Positions 5,621 through 14,776 of a DNA stretch of 22,814 bases are shown one piece after another. A model generated the notes under the pieces. That model ran no database searches. It was given only the letters and a program-made list of their open reading frames with translations, and was not told where the DNA came from. The first letter of the stretch is position 1, and each line of letters opens with the position of its first letter. The DNA is from Bacteroidales bacterium (GTDB lineage: Bacteria; Bacteroidota; Bacteroidia; Bacteroidales; P3), in assembly GCA_017618625.1 (NCBI GenBank), contig JAFZTV010000096.1, forward strand, positions 1-22,814, written 5' to 3'. Both the position numbers and the translations under genes were made by a program.

Positions 5621-7024
5621 ATGGACGATATAAAAGACCTTGAAACCAAACCCATAGGAAAGCTGCTATGGATATTCGCGCTGCCAGCCGTGATAACGCA
5701 GGTGGTAGCATCCATCTACAATATCGTTGACCGAGTGTTTCTGGGTCAATACGTCGGAGAGATGGCGATAGCCGGACTTGCCATCACGCTGCCACTGATG
5801 AACATCATACACGCCTTCGGAGCGATGGTGGGAGTCGGCGCCTCGGCACGGATGAGCATAGTGCTGGGACGAAAAGACATCAGATGGGCGGAAAAGATAC
5901 TCGGCAACAGCGTGCTGCTGACGTTTTTCTTCGGCTTTCTGTTTGTCTCTGCGGGGTATCTGTTCATGGACCAAATACTCGAGTTGTTCGGGGCGTCGGA
6001 CTCAACGATAGGCTACGCCCGCGAATATATGCTCATTGTGCTGCCGGGAATGTTTTTCACCACTTTGGCATTCAACCTTACCGGACTTATAAGAGCCTCG
6101 GGCTACCCGACGAAGTCGATGTGGATAATGGCCGGCGGAGCAATAATGAATATCATTCTCGACGCGCTGTTTATCTGTTTTCTCGGATGGGGCATAGCCG
6201 GAGCGGCATGGGCCACCACCATATCGATGGTGACAATGGCGCTGGTGGCGGTGGCGCATTTCGTGCAGCCGCACTCGTTCATAAGATTCAAAAGGCATGC
6301 ATGGGCGCCCAAACTGTATATTTTCCGCAACGTGCTGCTTATAGGCCTAAGTCCGTTCCTGATGAACTTCGCGGCGTCGTTTGTGGTGGCGCTGCTCAAC
6401 AGACAGCTGATTCACTACGGTGGCGACCTTGCAGTTGGCGCCTACGGAGTGGTGAACACGTACTGCTCGTTCCTGGTGATGCTGATTCTAGGCATCTGCC
6501 AAGGGATGCAGCCTATTGCGGGATACAACTATGGCGCCGGGCACAACCACAGGCTCAAAGAGACATACCTGCTGACCATGAAATGGTCGGTGGCGGTGGG
6601 GTTGCTGGGAGCTGCGCTGGCGCTGGCAATACCGCAGTTCATAATGAGGGCGTTCACCAACGGCGAAGAGATGATAGGTATCGGCACACCGGCCATGCGG
6701 TGGCTTAACGTGATGATGCCGCTGATAGCATTCACCATCACCAACTCGCAGTTTTTCCAAAGCATAGACAAGCCGTGGATAGCGATAGCCACCAGCCTGT
6801 CGAGACAGCTTATATTCCTGATACCGATGATGTATATTGTGCCCTATATCATGGTTGGCGCCGGCGGCAGCGGGTTGAAGGGAGTGTGGGTATCGTGCAC
6901 TATATGCGACGTATTGGGAGCGGCGCTAGCTGCCATACTGCTCGTCACGCAGCTCAAGGTGTTCAGGCCCGGATATGTAGCGCCCGAGCGGAGACCGAAG
7001 AAAGAATACGGGCCAGGGAACTAA
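5621..7024 (+). CDS. MATE-family multidrug efflux transporter
   Basis: This 467-residue inner-membrane protein has about 12 transmembrane segments in two similar halves. The N-terminal KLLWIFALPAVITQVVASIY and the following NIVDRVFLGQYVG are typical of MATE transporters. So is the repeat-half equivalent ICQGMQPIAGYNYGAGH at about 290-306. Members use a sodium or proton gradient to expel cationic or amphipathic compounds. The closest subgroup appears to be the NorM/MepA-DinF-like proteins common in Bacteroidota, but the substrate cannot be read from the sequence. The start ATG is preceded by AGTAA, with no clear Shine-Dalgarno site. It follows nadD by 28 bp and precedes the SGNH esterase by 46 bp. 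Confidence 0.9.
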   Translation: MDDIKDLETKPIGKLLWIFALPAVITQVVASIYNIVDRVFLGQYVGEMAIAGLAITLPLMNIIHAFGAMVGVGASARMSIVLGRKDIRWAEKILGNSVLLTFFFGFLFVSAGYLFMDQILELFGASDSTIGYAREYMLIVLPGMFFTTLAFNLTGLIRASGYPTKSMWIMAGGAIMNIILDALFICFLGWGIAGAAWATTISMVTMALVAVAHFVQPHSFIRFKRHAWAPKLYIFRNVLLIGLSPFLMNFAASFVVALLNRQLIHYGGDLAVGAYGVVNTYCSFLVMLILGICQGMQPIAGYNYGAGHNHRLKETYLLTMKWSVAVGLLGAALALAIPQFIMRAFTNGEEMIGIGTPAMRWLNVMMPLIAFTITNSQFFQSIDKPWIAIATSLSRQLIFLIPMMYIVPYIMVGAGGSGLKGVWVSCTICDVLGAALAAILLVTQLKVFRPGYVAPERRPKKEYGPGN

Positions 7025-7052
7025 CTTTGAACCCCAAGTTTCAAGTTCCATG
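7025..7052. repeat. Degenerate 7-bp tandem repeats before the SGNH esterase
   Basis: Four heptamers in register, CTTTGAA, CCCCAAG, TTTCAAG and TTCCATG, occupy the gap directly after the MATE stop. This is the third TTTCAAG-type tract in the window. The last unit contains the ATG at 7050, which is not the preferred start of the next gene. Confidence 0.5.
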
Positions 7053-7070
7053 TTTAACAAATCACAAGCT

Positions 7071-8342
7071 ATGAAAAGAACGTTTATACTTTTAGCGATT
7101 GTTTTCACGGCGGCACTTTCGTGGGCACAAGAGGCGCCCCAAAAAGTGCTCTTTGTCGGCAACAGCTACACCTACGTCAACAACCTGCCTTCGCTAATAC
7201 AACAGATGAGCGAGAGCGCTGGCTGTCGCATGGAATTTGAGCAAGTCGCACCAGGCGGAGCCACATTCAATCAGCATTGTAACAGCAGCGGCGCGATGGA
7301 ATCGATTGGACGCGGCGGATGGGATGCCGTAGTGCTGCAGGAGCAGAGCCAGCTGCCCTCGTTTCCGTGGAGCCAGTTTTCGACAGAGTCTCTTCCATAC
7401 GCCTGCCAACTGTCCGAGGCAATATATGCACGGAACGACTGTGCCGAAGTGGTTTTCTATATGACCTGGGAACGCAAAAACGGCGATGCCGATAACGCAC
7501 CCTACTTTGATTCCCTGGCGACATACGAAGGCATGGACGATTTGTTATGCGAACGATACACATATATGGCTCAAATAAACAATGCCTCGGTCAGCCCCGT
7601 AGGACGAGTTTGGCGGAAACTGAGGACAGAGCATCCCGACATTGAACTCTACCAGAGCGACGAGAGCCATCCCTCGCTGGCCGGGAGCTATGCGGCAGCA
7701 TGTACTTTCTACACGATACTGTTCCACAACGACCCGACACTTGTGACGGCAGACCTAGGGTTGGACGCCGAAACCGCACAGACGATACGACAGACCGCGA
7801 AGGATCTGGTGTACGACTCGCTGTGGAAGTTCTCATGCCATGCTTTCGGCACCGTTGAGGAGACGGAAGACGAAATGAGCCGGAGATTCAATTGCCTCTC
7901 TGCCGTAGAGCCTGAGCTGTGCCTTTGGGAGTTTGGTGACGGAGAAAGCTCGACCGAGCTCAACCCGAACCACACCTACGGCGCGAACGGCGTATATGAA
8001 GTGCGTCTGATAGCCGGAAAAAGATGCCATCCCGACACCACAATGTGGCGAATCACCATAGGGAGTGAAGAACCCCTGGGAATCGGCACGGCGAAAGCAG
8101 GTGAATTGAAGATAGAAATTTATCCCAATCCCGCAACGGATTACATAGTGCTGAAGACAGCCAAACCAGCTGAAATAAAGATTATCGACATACTTGGCCG
8201 AACCAAGAAAAGCACCAAGAGCGAGGGCTGTATGACAGTTTCCGTCACGGAACTTGACGATGGCGTTTACACAGTGGTGGCGACCGAAATCGACGGGAAA
8301 GAATCGAAGAGTGTGAAATTAGTGATAAAACAGCGGAAGTGA
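7071..8342 (+). CDS. T9SS-exported SGNH/GDSL-like hydrolase with PKD domain
   Basis: This 423-residue protein begins with a signal peptide (MKRTFILLAIVFTAALSWAQ). An SGNH-type hydrolase domain follows. VLFVGNSYT places the nucleophile at about Ser32, and DESH (197-200) supplies the Asp and His of the catalytic pair. The block resembles DUF4886-like esterases. A PKD fold lies at about 283-318 (CLWEFGDGESS and HTYGANGVYEV). The C-terminal 75 residues (IYPNPATDYIVL, IIDILGR and DDGVYTVVATEIDGK) form a type A T9SS sorting domain, so the enzyme should be exported across the outer membrane and anchored or released. Probable substrates are acylated glycans or other esters; this is not shown by the sequence. 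The frame also allows an ATG at 7050, but 7071 gives a clean signal peptide. Confidence 0.88.
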   Translation: MKRTFILLAIVFTAALSWAQEAPQKVLFVGNSYTYVNNLPSLIQQMSESAGCRMEFEQVAPGGATFNQHCNSSGAMESIGRGGWDAVVLQEQSQLPSFPWSQFSTESLPYACQLSEAIYARNDCAEVVFYMTWERKNGDADNAPYFDSLATYEGMDDLLCERYTYMAQINNASVSPVGRVWRKLRTEHPDIELYQSDESHPSLAGSYAAACTFYTILFHNDPTLVTADLGLDAETAQTIRQTAKDLVYDSLWKFSCHAFGTVEETEDEMSRRFNCLSAVEPELCLWEFGDGESSTELNPNHTYGANGVYEVRLIAGKRCHPDTTMWRITIGSEEPLGIGTAKAGELKIEIYPNPATDYIVLKTAKPAEIKIIDILGRTKKSTKSEGCMTVSVTELDDGVYTVVATEIDGKESKSVKLVIKQRK

Positions 8343-8436
8343 AGATATACTAAAGTCAGCTTTTTAGAGTTAATATAATATTTATTAACCGAAACAACTG
8401 ACAGCGAAGAATATCAAACAAACGTGGAAGATAGTA

Positions 8437-11400
8437 TTGCGAGTGGTCGCATGGGCGGCGCTGACGCTATATGTGTTGGTGGCGTTGTTGAACTATTCGT
8501 TTGTGCAATCGTTGATAGGAGCCGGTATCGGCAACTATTTCAGCCATGAATGGGGCGGAACCGTGAAGGTAGGCTCTGTTCACATCGACCCGTTCAACCA
8601 TGTGATTCTTCGCAACATTCTGTTGGTATCGCCAGAAGATAACGACACAGTACTTGCCTCAGGGCGGTTGTCATGTCGCTTCAAAGGGCTGCCGATAGGC
8701 GACGACGGAATAAAGATGCGCAGCGTGAGAATCCAGAACACCACCTTCCACCTGACATCTCACGACCGGAACAACAGTTTCAAATACATTGTGGATTACT
8801 ACCGCGAGCGCAGCCACAAGAAAGAGAAAAAAAAGAAAGACAAGGATGGTCCGTTTGTGGTGGACATAAAGAACGTGGTGCTCGATAACGTACGCTACAA
8901 GATGACTCTCACTCCCATACCCTACTATTCGAACCGCCAACACGGAGTTGACGTAGCCAATATGGATATGGACTCCATAAACGCGCACATAATAAACCTG
9001 AAAGTGCAGGACGACGCGGTTAAGTGCAAGATAGTGAAAATGTCAACCGTGGAGCGAAGCGGCTGGAGGATGAAGAAGTTGGCGGGCAACGTAAACGTTT
9101 CGGGGAAAGGAATACACGTGACAGACATGCAGTTGCAGACCGAGACGATGAATATGCTGAGCGATGTCCACCTGGAATACGACAGCTGGCGCTCGCTCGA
9201 CTGGTACTGCGACAGCGTGAACATGGACGTGACGTTCAAACCCGGCAATGTGCTCTCGATGATGGATGCGGCCTACTGGGCACCGTCGCTGTGGGGATGC
9301 GACACTCCGGTTAAGATTGAAGGACATGTGTCAGGGCCTGTTGCGAACCTGCGTGTTGAAGACTTCAGGATAGACTATGGGGCAAGAAGTCACGTCTATA
9401 TGGACGGAACCGCCGTGGGACTGCCCTACGTGGAAGGCACGTTTTTCGACATCCACCTTCACCAGATGCGGACAGACCTCGCCGACCTGATGGCAATCAA
9501 CCACCCCGGTGAACTCAGCATAGAAAACGCCAAATTGTACGAAGAGCTGGGCACGGTGGACATCACTGCCGACCTGGTGGGCGGCGCCAACCAATGCTTT
9601 TCCAACATGGACGTCAGGACAGCCCTGGGCAACCTGAGCGGACAACTAATAGCTGCAAGCTGTAAGCGGGCCAACGGCAAGCGGGAGTCGCAAGGACAAG
9701 TGTGGCTGGCGTCGAAAAGAATCGATTTGCCAACAATCGCAAAGAACGATTGGGTAAGTTATGTCGGATTCGATGTGTCGGGCGAGGCGAAATGGAGCAG
9801 TTTCGACGACATGAAAGCGAAACTTCAGGCGAAGCTTCACAACAGCAGCCTGTTGGGCAACAACATAGAACACGCCGAGGTAAACGCCGAATTGAGAGAG
9901 CGGGTGTGCGACATAGAGCTAGACATAAAAGACAGCGTGCTGACAATGGCGGGCAGTGGCCGGATTTCCATGCCGAAAGAGGGCAACAACCGATACAGCA
10001 TAGATTTAGACCTGGCGCGAGCCGATATGGGCAAGTTGCGGCTTATAAAATGCGACAGCGTATGCACGTTGACGACCCACCTGCAGGCAGACCTGAGCGG
10101 AGACAAGTCGGCCATACCCACAGGTTATGCCTGGGTCAGCCGGACGAGGTTGAATAAAGACGGGAAAAGCCTGAATGTGGACAACCTGAACATAACAGCC
10201 AGCGAAGAAAACGAGAGAAAGAAAATCACATTGACGTCAGACATAGTGAACGTGACGGCGACGGGGTATTTTGATTACAGCGACCTGCCAATAATCGTAA
10301 GAAAATTCAGACAGGACTACACACCCAACTATTGGCAACATAGTGTGAAGGGACCCAGCGACAAAGAGATGATGGAAATAGCCGACGCGACGCTGGACAT
10401 AGACCTGAGGTGGAGCGACCCGAGGAAAGAGATTCACTTCTTTGCGCCCACGCTCGACATAGCCGAAGGCACTACCCTTTCGGCCAGATACAACCATACC
10501 GAATCGCTGAACATGGTGATGAGGAGCGACTCGGTGAACCTAGGCGACGTGAGGCTGCACGGCATAGGTCTTACAAGCAGAAGTCGTGGCGATAGATTCT
10601 TTATGGCGGCCGACATATCCGAGCTGTTGCTGGGAGGCAAAGGAGCCGTTGACTACCTCAGGCTCAATGTGTCGAGCGGCAAGGAGGCCCTGCACGTGGC
10701 CACACGATGGGAAGCCGCACCCGGGGCGATAGACACCCGAGGCGACCTGGCCCTGGAGATGCTGAGCGACACGGCCGACAACACAATAAACGTCATCCGT
10801 CCGCACTTTTACATCAACGGAGAGCAATGGACGCTGACCAGGAGAGGACCTGTGAACTTCAACAAGAACCGCATAGTGGCGGAGGATGTGGAACTCGCCC
10901 ATGATGGGCAGTCACTCCTGCTTAGCTACCGCCATACCACCGGGAAAAGCGACGACGAGCTGCGGGCGAAATTTGTCGATGTAAATGTTGCGACGTTGAG
11001 CGACCTGTTTCTGAAAGGGACGGGATTCAACGCCTCTGGCAGCATAGACGGAGAAGGGAGCGTACAGTGGGTAGCCGACAGCAAGTCGCCATTCATCAAG
11101 GCCAACCTTATGGTTGACAGCTGCATGGTCAACAGCCACCCGCTGGGCGATATGAACGTGAGGATAAGTCACGACATCGAGAAACGCCGCATGCACCTAT
11201 TCGTCAACACCGAGCTTGCCGAAGCCCACAATATCTCCCACCCGTTGCAGGCCTCAGGCTATATGGACTTCACCGGCCCCGAGTCCGCGCTGAACATTGC
11301 GGCAGACTTCGAGCGGTTCGACCTCGAAGCCGTCAGCCCGCTTCTGAAATCGTTTGCCTCGCGGTTTGAGGGTTACCTCACCGGCAACATAAACGTCAAC

Positions 11401-12882
11401 GGAACCGTGAAGAAACCACAGATACTGGGAAAGGCTTGGGTGCAGAGCGGACTCATAGACATAGACGCCACCAACGTGGCATACCTGTTTGACGACACCA
11501 TAAACTTCACAAACAACCGAATACACCTCAACCAATTCAACCTGCGCGACGCACACGGGAACAACGCCTGGATTTCGGGCAATATAGACCACAACGGGTT
11601 CACAGACATAAGAACCGACCTGCGGCTTACCACCGACCGCCTGCTCGTTTACGACAACCACGGGACAGGCGCTAGCGGCACGATATTCGCCTCACTCGCC
11701 GGAAGCGTCAAAGGGCCGCTGTCCAGCCTCGACATAAACGCCAACGCACGTACCCTCGACGGTAGCAACCTCACCGTACCCGTCAACTCGCAAAAGAATG
11801 TCAAAGCCACAGACTTTATAACCTTCGTCTCCGACGACGACTACATCCATCCCGACAACAAACCTTCACCCAAAAAGAAGAAAAGCCTCTCGAGCACAAT
11901 CAATCTGCGGCTCTCCCTGACTCCCGACCTCAAGCTGAGCATACCAATGGACCTCTCAGGCATAGGCCTCGACATCAAAGGAAGCGGTAACGGCGAACTA
12001 ACCGTGAACCTCACACCACAGAAAGACCCACAAATCGTAGGGGACTACCGCATAGCCGACGGCAACATCAAGCTCGACCTGCTCTCCGTCGTAAGCAAGG
12101 AGTTCCGCATTGAGGAAGGAAGTTCCATAGAATTCCCCGGCAACATAGGCGAAGCCAACCTCGACCTCAACGCCATCTACAGCCAGCGCGTCGAGCTCAG
12201 CTCACTCATGGGAGTCGACGAAAACACCATAGCCCAGAAACCCGTTCCCGTCGAGAGTATCGTCACGCTCAGCGGCCGACTTGATTCGCCAAACGTCAAA
12301 TTCGACATACGGCTACCCAATGCGGACCAAAGCATCCAAGACGAGGTATTCGCCTACATAGACCGCAGCAACGAACGCGACATGATGAACCAGACGCTTT
12401 ATCTTCTGGTGAGAGGCAAGTTCTACAACGCCAACCAGGCTAACACCACGTCGACAGGCGAAACCGATATAGCCTCAAGCGGCATTGCACTAGTGGCCAA
12501 TTCACTCGGAAGCGTACTTTCCAGCATGATTGAATTTGTCGATATCGAATTCGACTATTCAGCCGCAACAGCGTCACGCTCTGAGCAATACAGCGTAGGC
12601 ATCAACAAAGAGTGGAACAAGTTCTATATCGAGTCCACCCTTGGTTATGGCGGCTATGACCGCGAGCTCAGCACCAGCGAAGCTCTGGCCAACAACATCG
12701 TGGGCGACGTGCTGCTAGGCTACAAGTTCAACCCCCGCCTGCACATGTTCGTCTTCAACCGAAGCAACACCAACGACTACACCCGTTTCGAGATGCCCTA
12801 CAAGCAAGGCGTAGGCGTGAAATACACAAGAGATTTCGACAAATGGAAAGACCTATTCAAAAGAAAGAAGAACAAAAAGTAA
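8437..12882 (+). CDS. tamB: TamB-like translocation and assembly / lipid-transport protein (AsmA-like superfamily)
   Basis: This giant protein (1481 residues from the TTG at 8437) has a single N-terminal membrane anchor and a long body of repeated beta-strand segments. It ends with a conserved TamB domain from about residue 1150. The ending GVGVKYTRDFDKWKDLFKRKK and the block FDIRLPNADQSIQDEVFAYI are typical of Bacteroidota TamB. The family spans the periplasm and is linked to outer-membrane protein assembly and phospholipid transport. Lys-rich patches lie at about 125-135 and 1144-1149. The start is uncertain. No ATG is available, and the frame is open back to a stop at 8386. A CTG at 8398 would add TAKNIKQTWKIV, basic residues expected on the cytoplasmic side of the anchor. 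G-ending codons dominate early and C-ending codons late in the gene. No clear -7 box precedes it. Confidence 0.88.
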   Translation: MRVVAWAALTLYVLVALLNYSFVQSLIGAGIGNYFSHEWGGTVKVGSVHIDPFNHVILRNILLVSPEDNDTVLASGRLSCRFKGLPIGDDGIKMRSVRIQNTTFHLTSHDRNNSFKYIVDYYRERSHKKEKKKKDKDGPFVVDIKNVVLDNVRYKMTLTPIPYYSNRQHGVDVANMDMDSINAHIINLKVQDDAVKCKIVKMSTVERSGWRMKKLAGNVNVSGKGIHVTDMQLQTETMNMLSDVHLEYDSWRSLDWYCDSVNMDVTFKPGNVLSMMDAAYWAPSLWGCDTPVKIEGHVSGPVANLRVEDFRIDYGARSHVYMDGTAVGLPYVEGTFFDIHLHQMRTDLADLMAINHPGELSIENAKLYEELGTVDITADLVGGANQCFSNMDVRTALGNLSGQLIAASCKRANGKRESQGQVWLASKRIDLPTIAKNDWVSYVGFDVSGEAKWSSFDDMKAKLQAKLHNSSLLGNNIEHAEVNAELRERVCDIELDIKDSVLTMAGSGRISMPKEGNNRYSIDLDLARADMGKLRLIKCDSVCTLTTHLQADLSGDKSAIPTGYAWVSRTRLNKDGKSLNVDNLNITASEENERKKITLTSDIVNVTATGYFDYSDLPIIVRKFRQDYTPNYWQHSVKGPSDKEMMEIADATLDIDLRWSDPRKEIHFFAPTLDIAEGTTLSARYNHTESLNMVMRSDSVNLGDVRLHGIGLTSRSRGDRFFMAADISELLLGGKGAVDYLRLNVSSGKEALHVATRWEAAPGAIDTRGDLALEMLSDTADNTINVIRPHFYINGEQWTLTRRGPVNFNKNRIVAEDVELAHDGQSLLLSYRHTTGKSDDELRAKFVDVNVATLSDLFLKGTGFNASGSIDGEGSVQWVADSKSPFIKANLMVDSCMVNSHPLGDMNVRISHDIEKRRMHLFVNTELAEAHNISHPLQASGYMDFTGPESALNIAADFERFDLEAVSPLLKSFASRFEGYLTGNINVNGTVKKPQILGKAWVQSGLIDIDATNVAYLFDDTINFTNNRIHLNQFNLRDAHGNNAWISGNIDHNGFTDIRTDLRLTTDRLLVYDNHGTGASGTIFASLAGSVKGPLSSLDINANARTLDGSNLTVPVNSQKNVKATDFITFVSDDDYIHPDNKPSPKKKKSLSSTINLRLSLTPDLKLSIPMDLSGIGLDIKGSGNGELTVNLTPQKDPQIVGDYRIADGNIKLDLLSVVSKEFRIEEGSSIEFPGNIGEANLDLNAIYSQRVELSSLMGVDENTIAQKPVPVESIVTLSGRLDSPNVKFDIRLPNADQSIQDEVFAYIDRSNERDMMNQTLYLLVRGKFYNANQANTTSTGETDIASSGIALVANSLGSVLSSMIEFVDIEFDYSAATASRSEQYSVGINKEWNKFYIESTLGYGGYDRELSTSEALANNIVGDVLLGYKFNPRLHMFVFNRSNTNDYTRFEMPYKQGVGVKYTRDFDKWKDLFKRKKNKK

Positions 12883-12991
12883 TTAGCATAATGTGACATA
12901 TCCAGCTATGGATTAGATGATTCGTGTCAAACATATCAAAAAGTGATTTAGCGGAATTTCTGCATTTTATAAATAACAACTTTCAACCTTC

Positions 12992-13837
12992 ATGAAAATC
13001 CCTCGACTCGTATATAATCTTAAAGACAACATCATTTTCTGCCTCTCACTCCCACTCTTCGTCCTCGCATTTGCCATCCTCTATACCCCGACCTTCGGCA
13101 ACGGCGCACTCGCAAACTGGCCTAACGTCCACGAATCCCACGCCTCTATGTGCATTGCCATCATGGCGGCCATCATACTCGTTGTAACTTCGTTGTCGCG
13201 GTTCCTCCTTTGGCTCACCACACGCAAAAAACGCCTCAGCGAATTCGAATACCTCATCTGGCAGCTCGGCGAAGTCTTGGTTGACTGCATCTTCTGCGCC
13301 ATGTTCCTTTCCCTTTTCCTCCACCGCCCCTATTTCTCCGTCCTCCCGACCACCATGCTTATAGGTGTCGCCGTAGGACTATTCCCATACACCGTCTATT
13401 GGCTCTACGCCGAACGCTGCGAACGCGACCAACGTATAGCCGACGCCCAGAAGACCATTATGGAACTACGCAGCGGCATGCAGCATGAAGGGCCCAACGC
13501 CATCAAATTCACCGACGAGAAAGGAACCGTTCGCCTCATTGTCAGCGCCGACAAAGTTATCTCTATCGAAGCCGCTGGCAACTATGTCAACATTCTGTAC
13601 GACAAGTCTGGGCAACTCGTCAAATTCAGCCTTCGCAACACACTCAAAGGCATCGAAGAACTCTGCAACTCCTACGATATTGTCCGCTGCCATCGCTCCT
13701 ACTTCGTAAACATACACAAGATAAAGCTGATACGCAAAGACCCGGACGGCTTCTTCGCGGAGCTCGACATAGACGGAGTCAACAGTATTCCTATCTCCAA
13801 GCTGTACACCAACGAACTGATAGATAAGATTGAATGA
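12992..13837 (+). CDS. Membrane-anchored LytTR-family transcriptional regulator
   Basis: This 281-residue protein has four probable transmembrane segments, at about 14-33, 51-76, 95-111 and 115-139. A short charged helix with coiled-coil character (140-162) leads to a C-terminal LytTR DNA-binding domain at about 175-280. The LytTR core is visible in VISIEAAGNYVNILY (189-203), VKFSLRNTLKGIEE and IVRCHRSYFVNIHKI (230-244). There is no receiver domain, so it is not a standard response regulator. The membrane part presumably senses or is held by a partner. LytTR proteins bind direct repeats upstream of target genes, and the genes immediately downstream are plausible but unproven targets. The next gene starts 33 bp later. 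Coding is strongly C-rich on this strand. Confidence 0.9.
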   Translation: MKIPRLVYNLKDNIIFCLSLPLFVLAFAILYTPTFGNGALANWPNVHESHASMCIAIMAAIILVVTSLSRFLLWLTTRKKRLSEFEYLIWQLGEVLVDCIFCAMFLSLFLHRPYFSVLPTTMLIGVAVGLFPYTVYWLYAERCERDQRIADAQKTIMELRSGMQHEGPNAIKFTDEKGTVRLIVSADKVISIEAAGNYVNILYDKSGQLVKFSLRNTLKGIEELCNSYDIVRCHRSYFVNIHKIKLIRKDPDGFFAELDIDGVNSIPISKLYTNELIDKIE

Positions 13838-13870
13838 TTAGTGCCTCATAAATAGCATATCAACCAGATT

Positions 13871-14776
13871 ATGACAATGAAACCTCGTCTTGTTATTTCA
13901 ATTATAACCATCACCCTGTATTGCCTTTTTGTTTCGTCGTGCAGAGCCAACGGCGTAAAGGACACAGCGGCAAACGTCGATTCAATTGTATTTTGCAATG
14001 CCTCTTGGGAAACCGACGAACATCCGGGGTTTTCGGTGAAACGTCTGGCGATAACCGACAAGTCGCTTTTTGAAAGCAACCAATACATCACACTTATAGT
14101 CATACCCCCAGACTCTAAAAGGCGACTAGCCTTCACCTTAGCGAAAGACACCCTGCTTCCGACTTCGGAACTTGCACAAAGGACAGACGCCCTTGCCGCC
14201 ATCAACGGCTCATTTTTTGACATGTCGCTCTACAATCCCGTATGCTACCTGCGCATAGACGGGAAAGAAGTCGGGGAGAACACACCGGGAAAAGACGACA
14301 CCATAAACAGGAAATACTACCAATATGCGTCTATCAAGCTGCGGAATGGCAAACCTAGACTTTTCATCCCCGACAGCAACCGATTTGCCGAACACGAACG
14401 TCCCGACAGCAACATTATGACCGCCGGCCCCATGCTCCTCTGGCACGGTGAACGCTCGCCACAACGAGACGACCGAACCTTCGTAACATACCGCCACAAC
14501 CGCACCGCTCTCGGCCTAAAAGCCGACGGAACGATAATCTTGCTTACCGCCGACGGACGATTCCGCAACATAGCCGAAGGACTCTCACTTACGGAACTGG
14601 CTTCCATAATGAAATGGCTGGGATGCGTGAACGCAATCAACCTCGACGGTGGCGGCAGCACCACAATGTTTGTGCGAGGACGTCCTAACGGCGGCCTTAT
14701 CAACCACCCTAGCGACAACGGCAAATTCGACTATCAAGGCGAACGCCCTGTATCAAACGCAATACTAATTCTCTGA
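13871..14776 (+). CDS. Phosphodiester glycosidase (NAGPA/DUF2233) family lipoprotein
   Basis: This 301-residue protein starts with a lipoprotein signal; VSSC (21-24) is the lipobox. The catalytic domain carries the family hallmarks AAINGSFFD (109-117), RTALGLKADG (211-220), LLTADGR (224-230), GLSLTELA and NLDGGGSTTM (257-266). Relatives include the human 'uncovering enzyme' NAGPA, which removes GlcNAc from phosphodiesters. Bacterial members probably act on cell-wall or glycan phosphodiesters in the periplasm or on the surface. The substrate here is not identifiable. The start could be the ATG at 13871 or the one at 13877, giving almost the same signal. The stop codon overlaps the phoH ATG by one base (TGATG), which implies translational coupling. 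Confidence 0.88.
   Translation: MTMKPRLVISIITITLYCLFVSSCRANGVKDTAANVDSIVFCNASWETDEHPGFSVKRLAITDKSLFESNQYITLIVIPPDSKRRLAFTLAKDTLLPTSELAQRTDALAAINGSFFDMSLYNPVCYLRIDGKEVGENTPGKDDTINRKYYQYASIKLRNGKPRLFIPDSNRFAEHERPDSNIMTAGPMLLWHGERSPQRDDRTFVTYRHNRTALGLKADGTIILLTADGRFRNIAEGLSLTELASIMKWLGCVNAINLDGGGSTTMFVRGRPNGGLINHPSDNGKFDYQGERPVSNAILIL

Noticed and set aside
5884..6708. 274-residue plus-strand open frame inside the MATE gene
   Set aside because: It is out of frame with a full-length, clearly recognisable transporter and has a composition rich in Arg, Gly and Ala with no membrane segments or motifs.
7050..7070. ATG at 7050 as start of the SGNH esterase
   Set aside because: It adds seven residues ahead of a complete signal peptide that begins at 7071, and the ATG falls in a heptamer repeat.
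12900..12913. Hairpin after tamB (ATCCA/TGGAT)
   Set aside because: The stem is only 5 bp with no following T-run, so it is too weak to call as a terminator.
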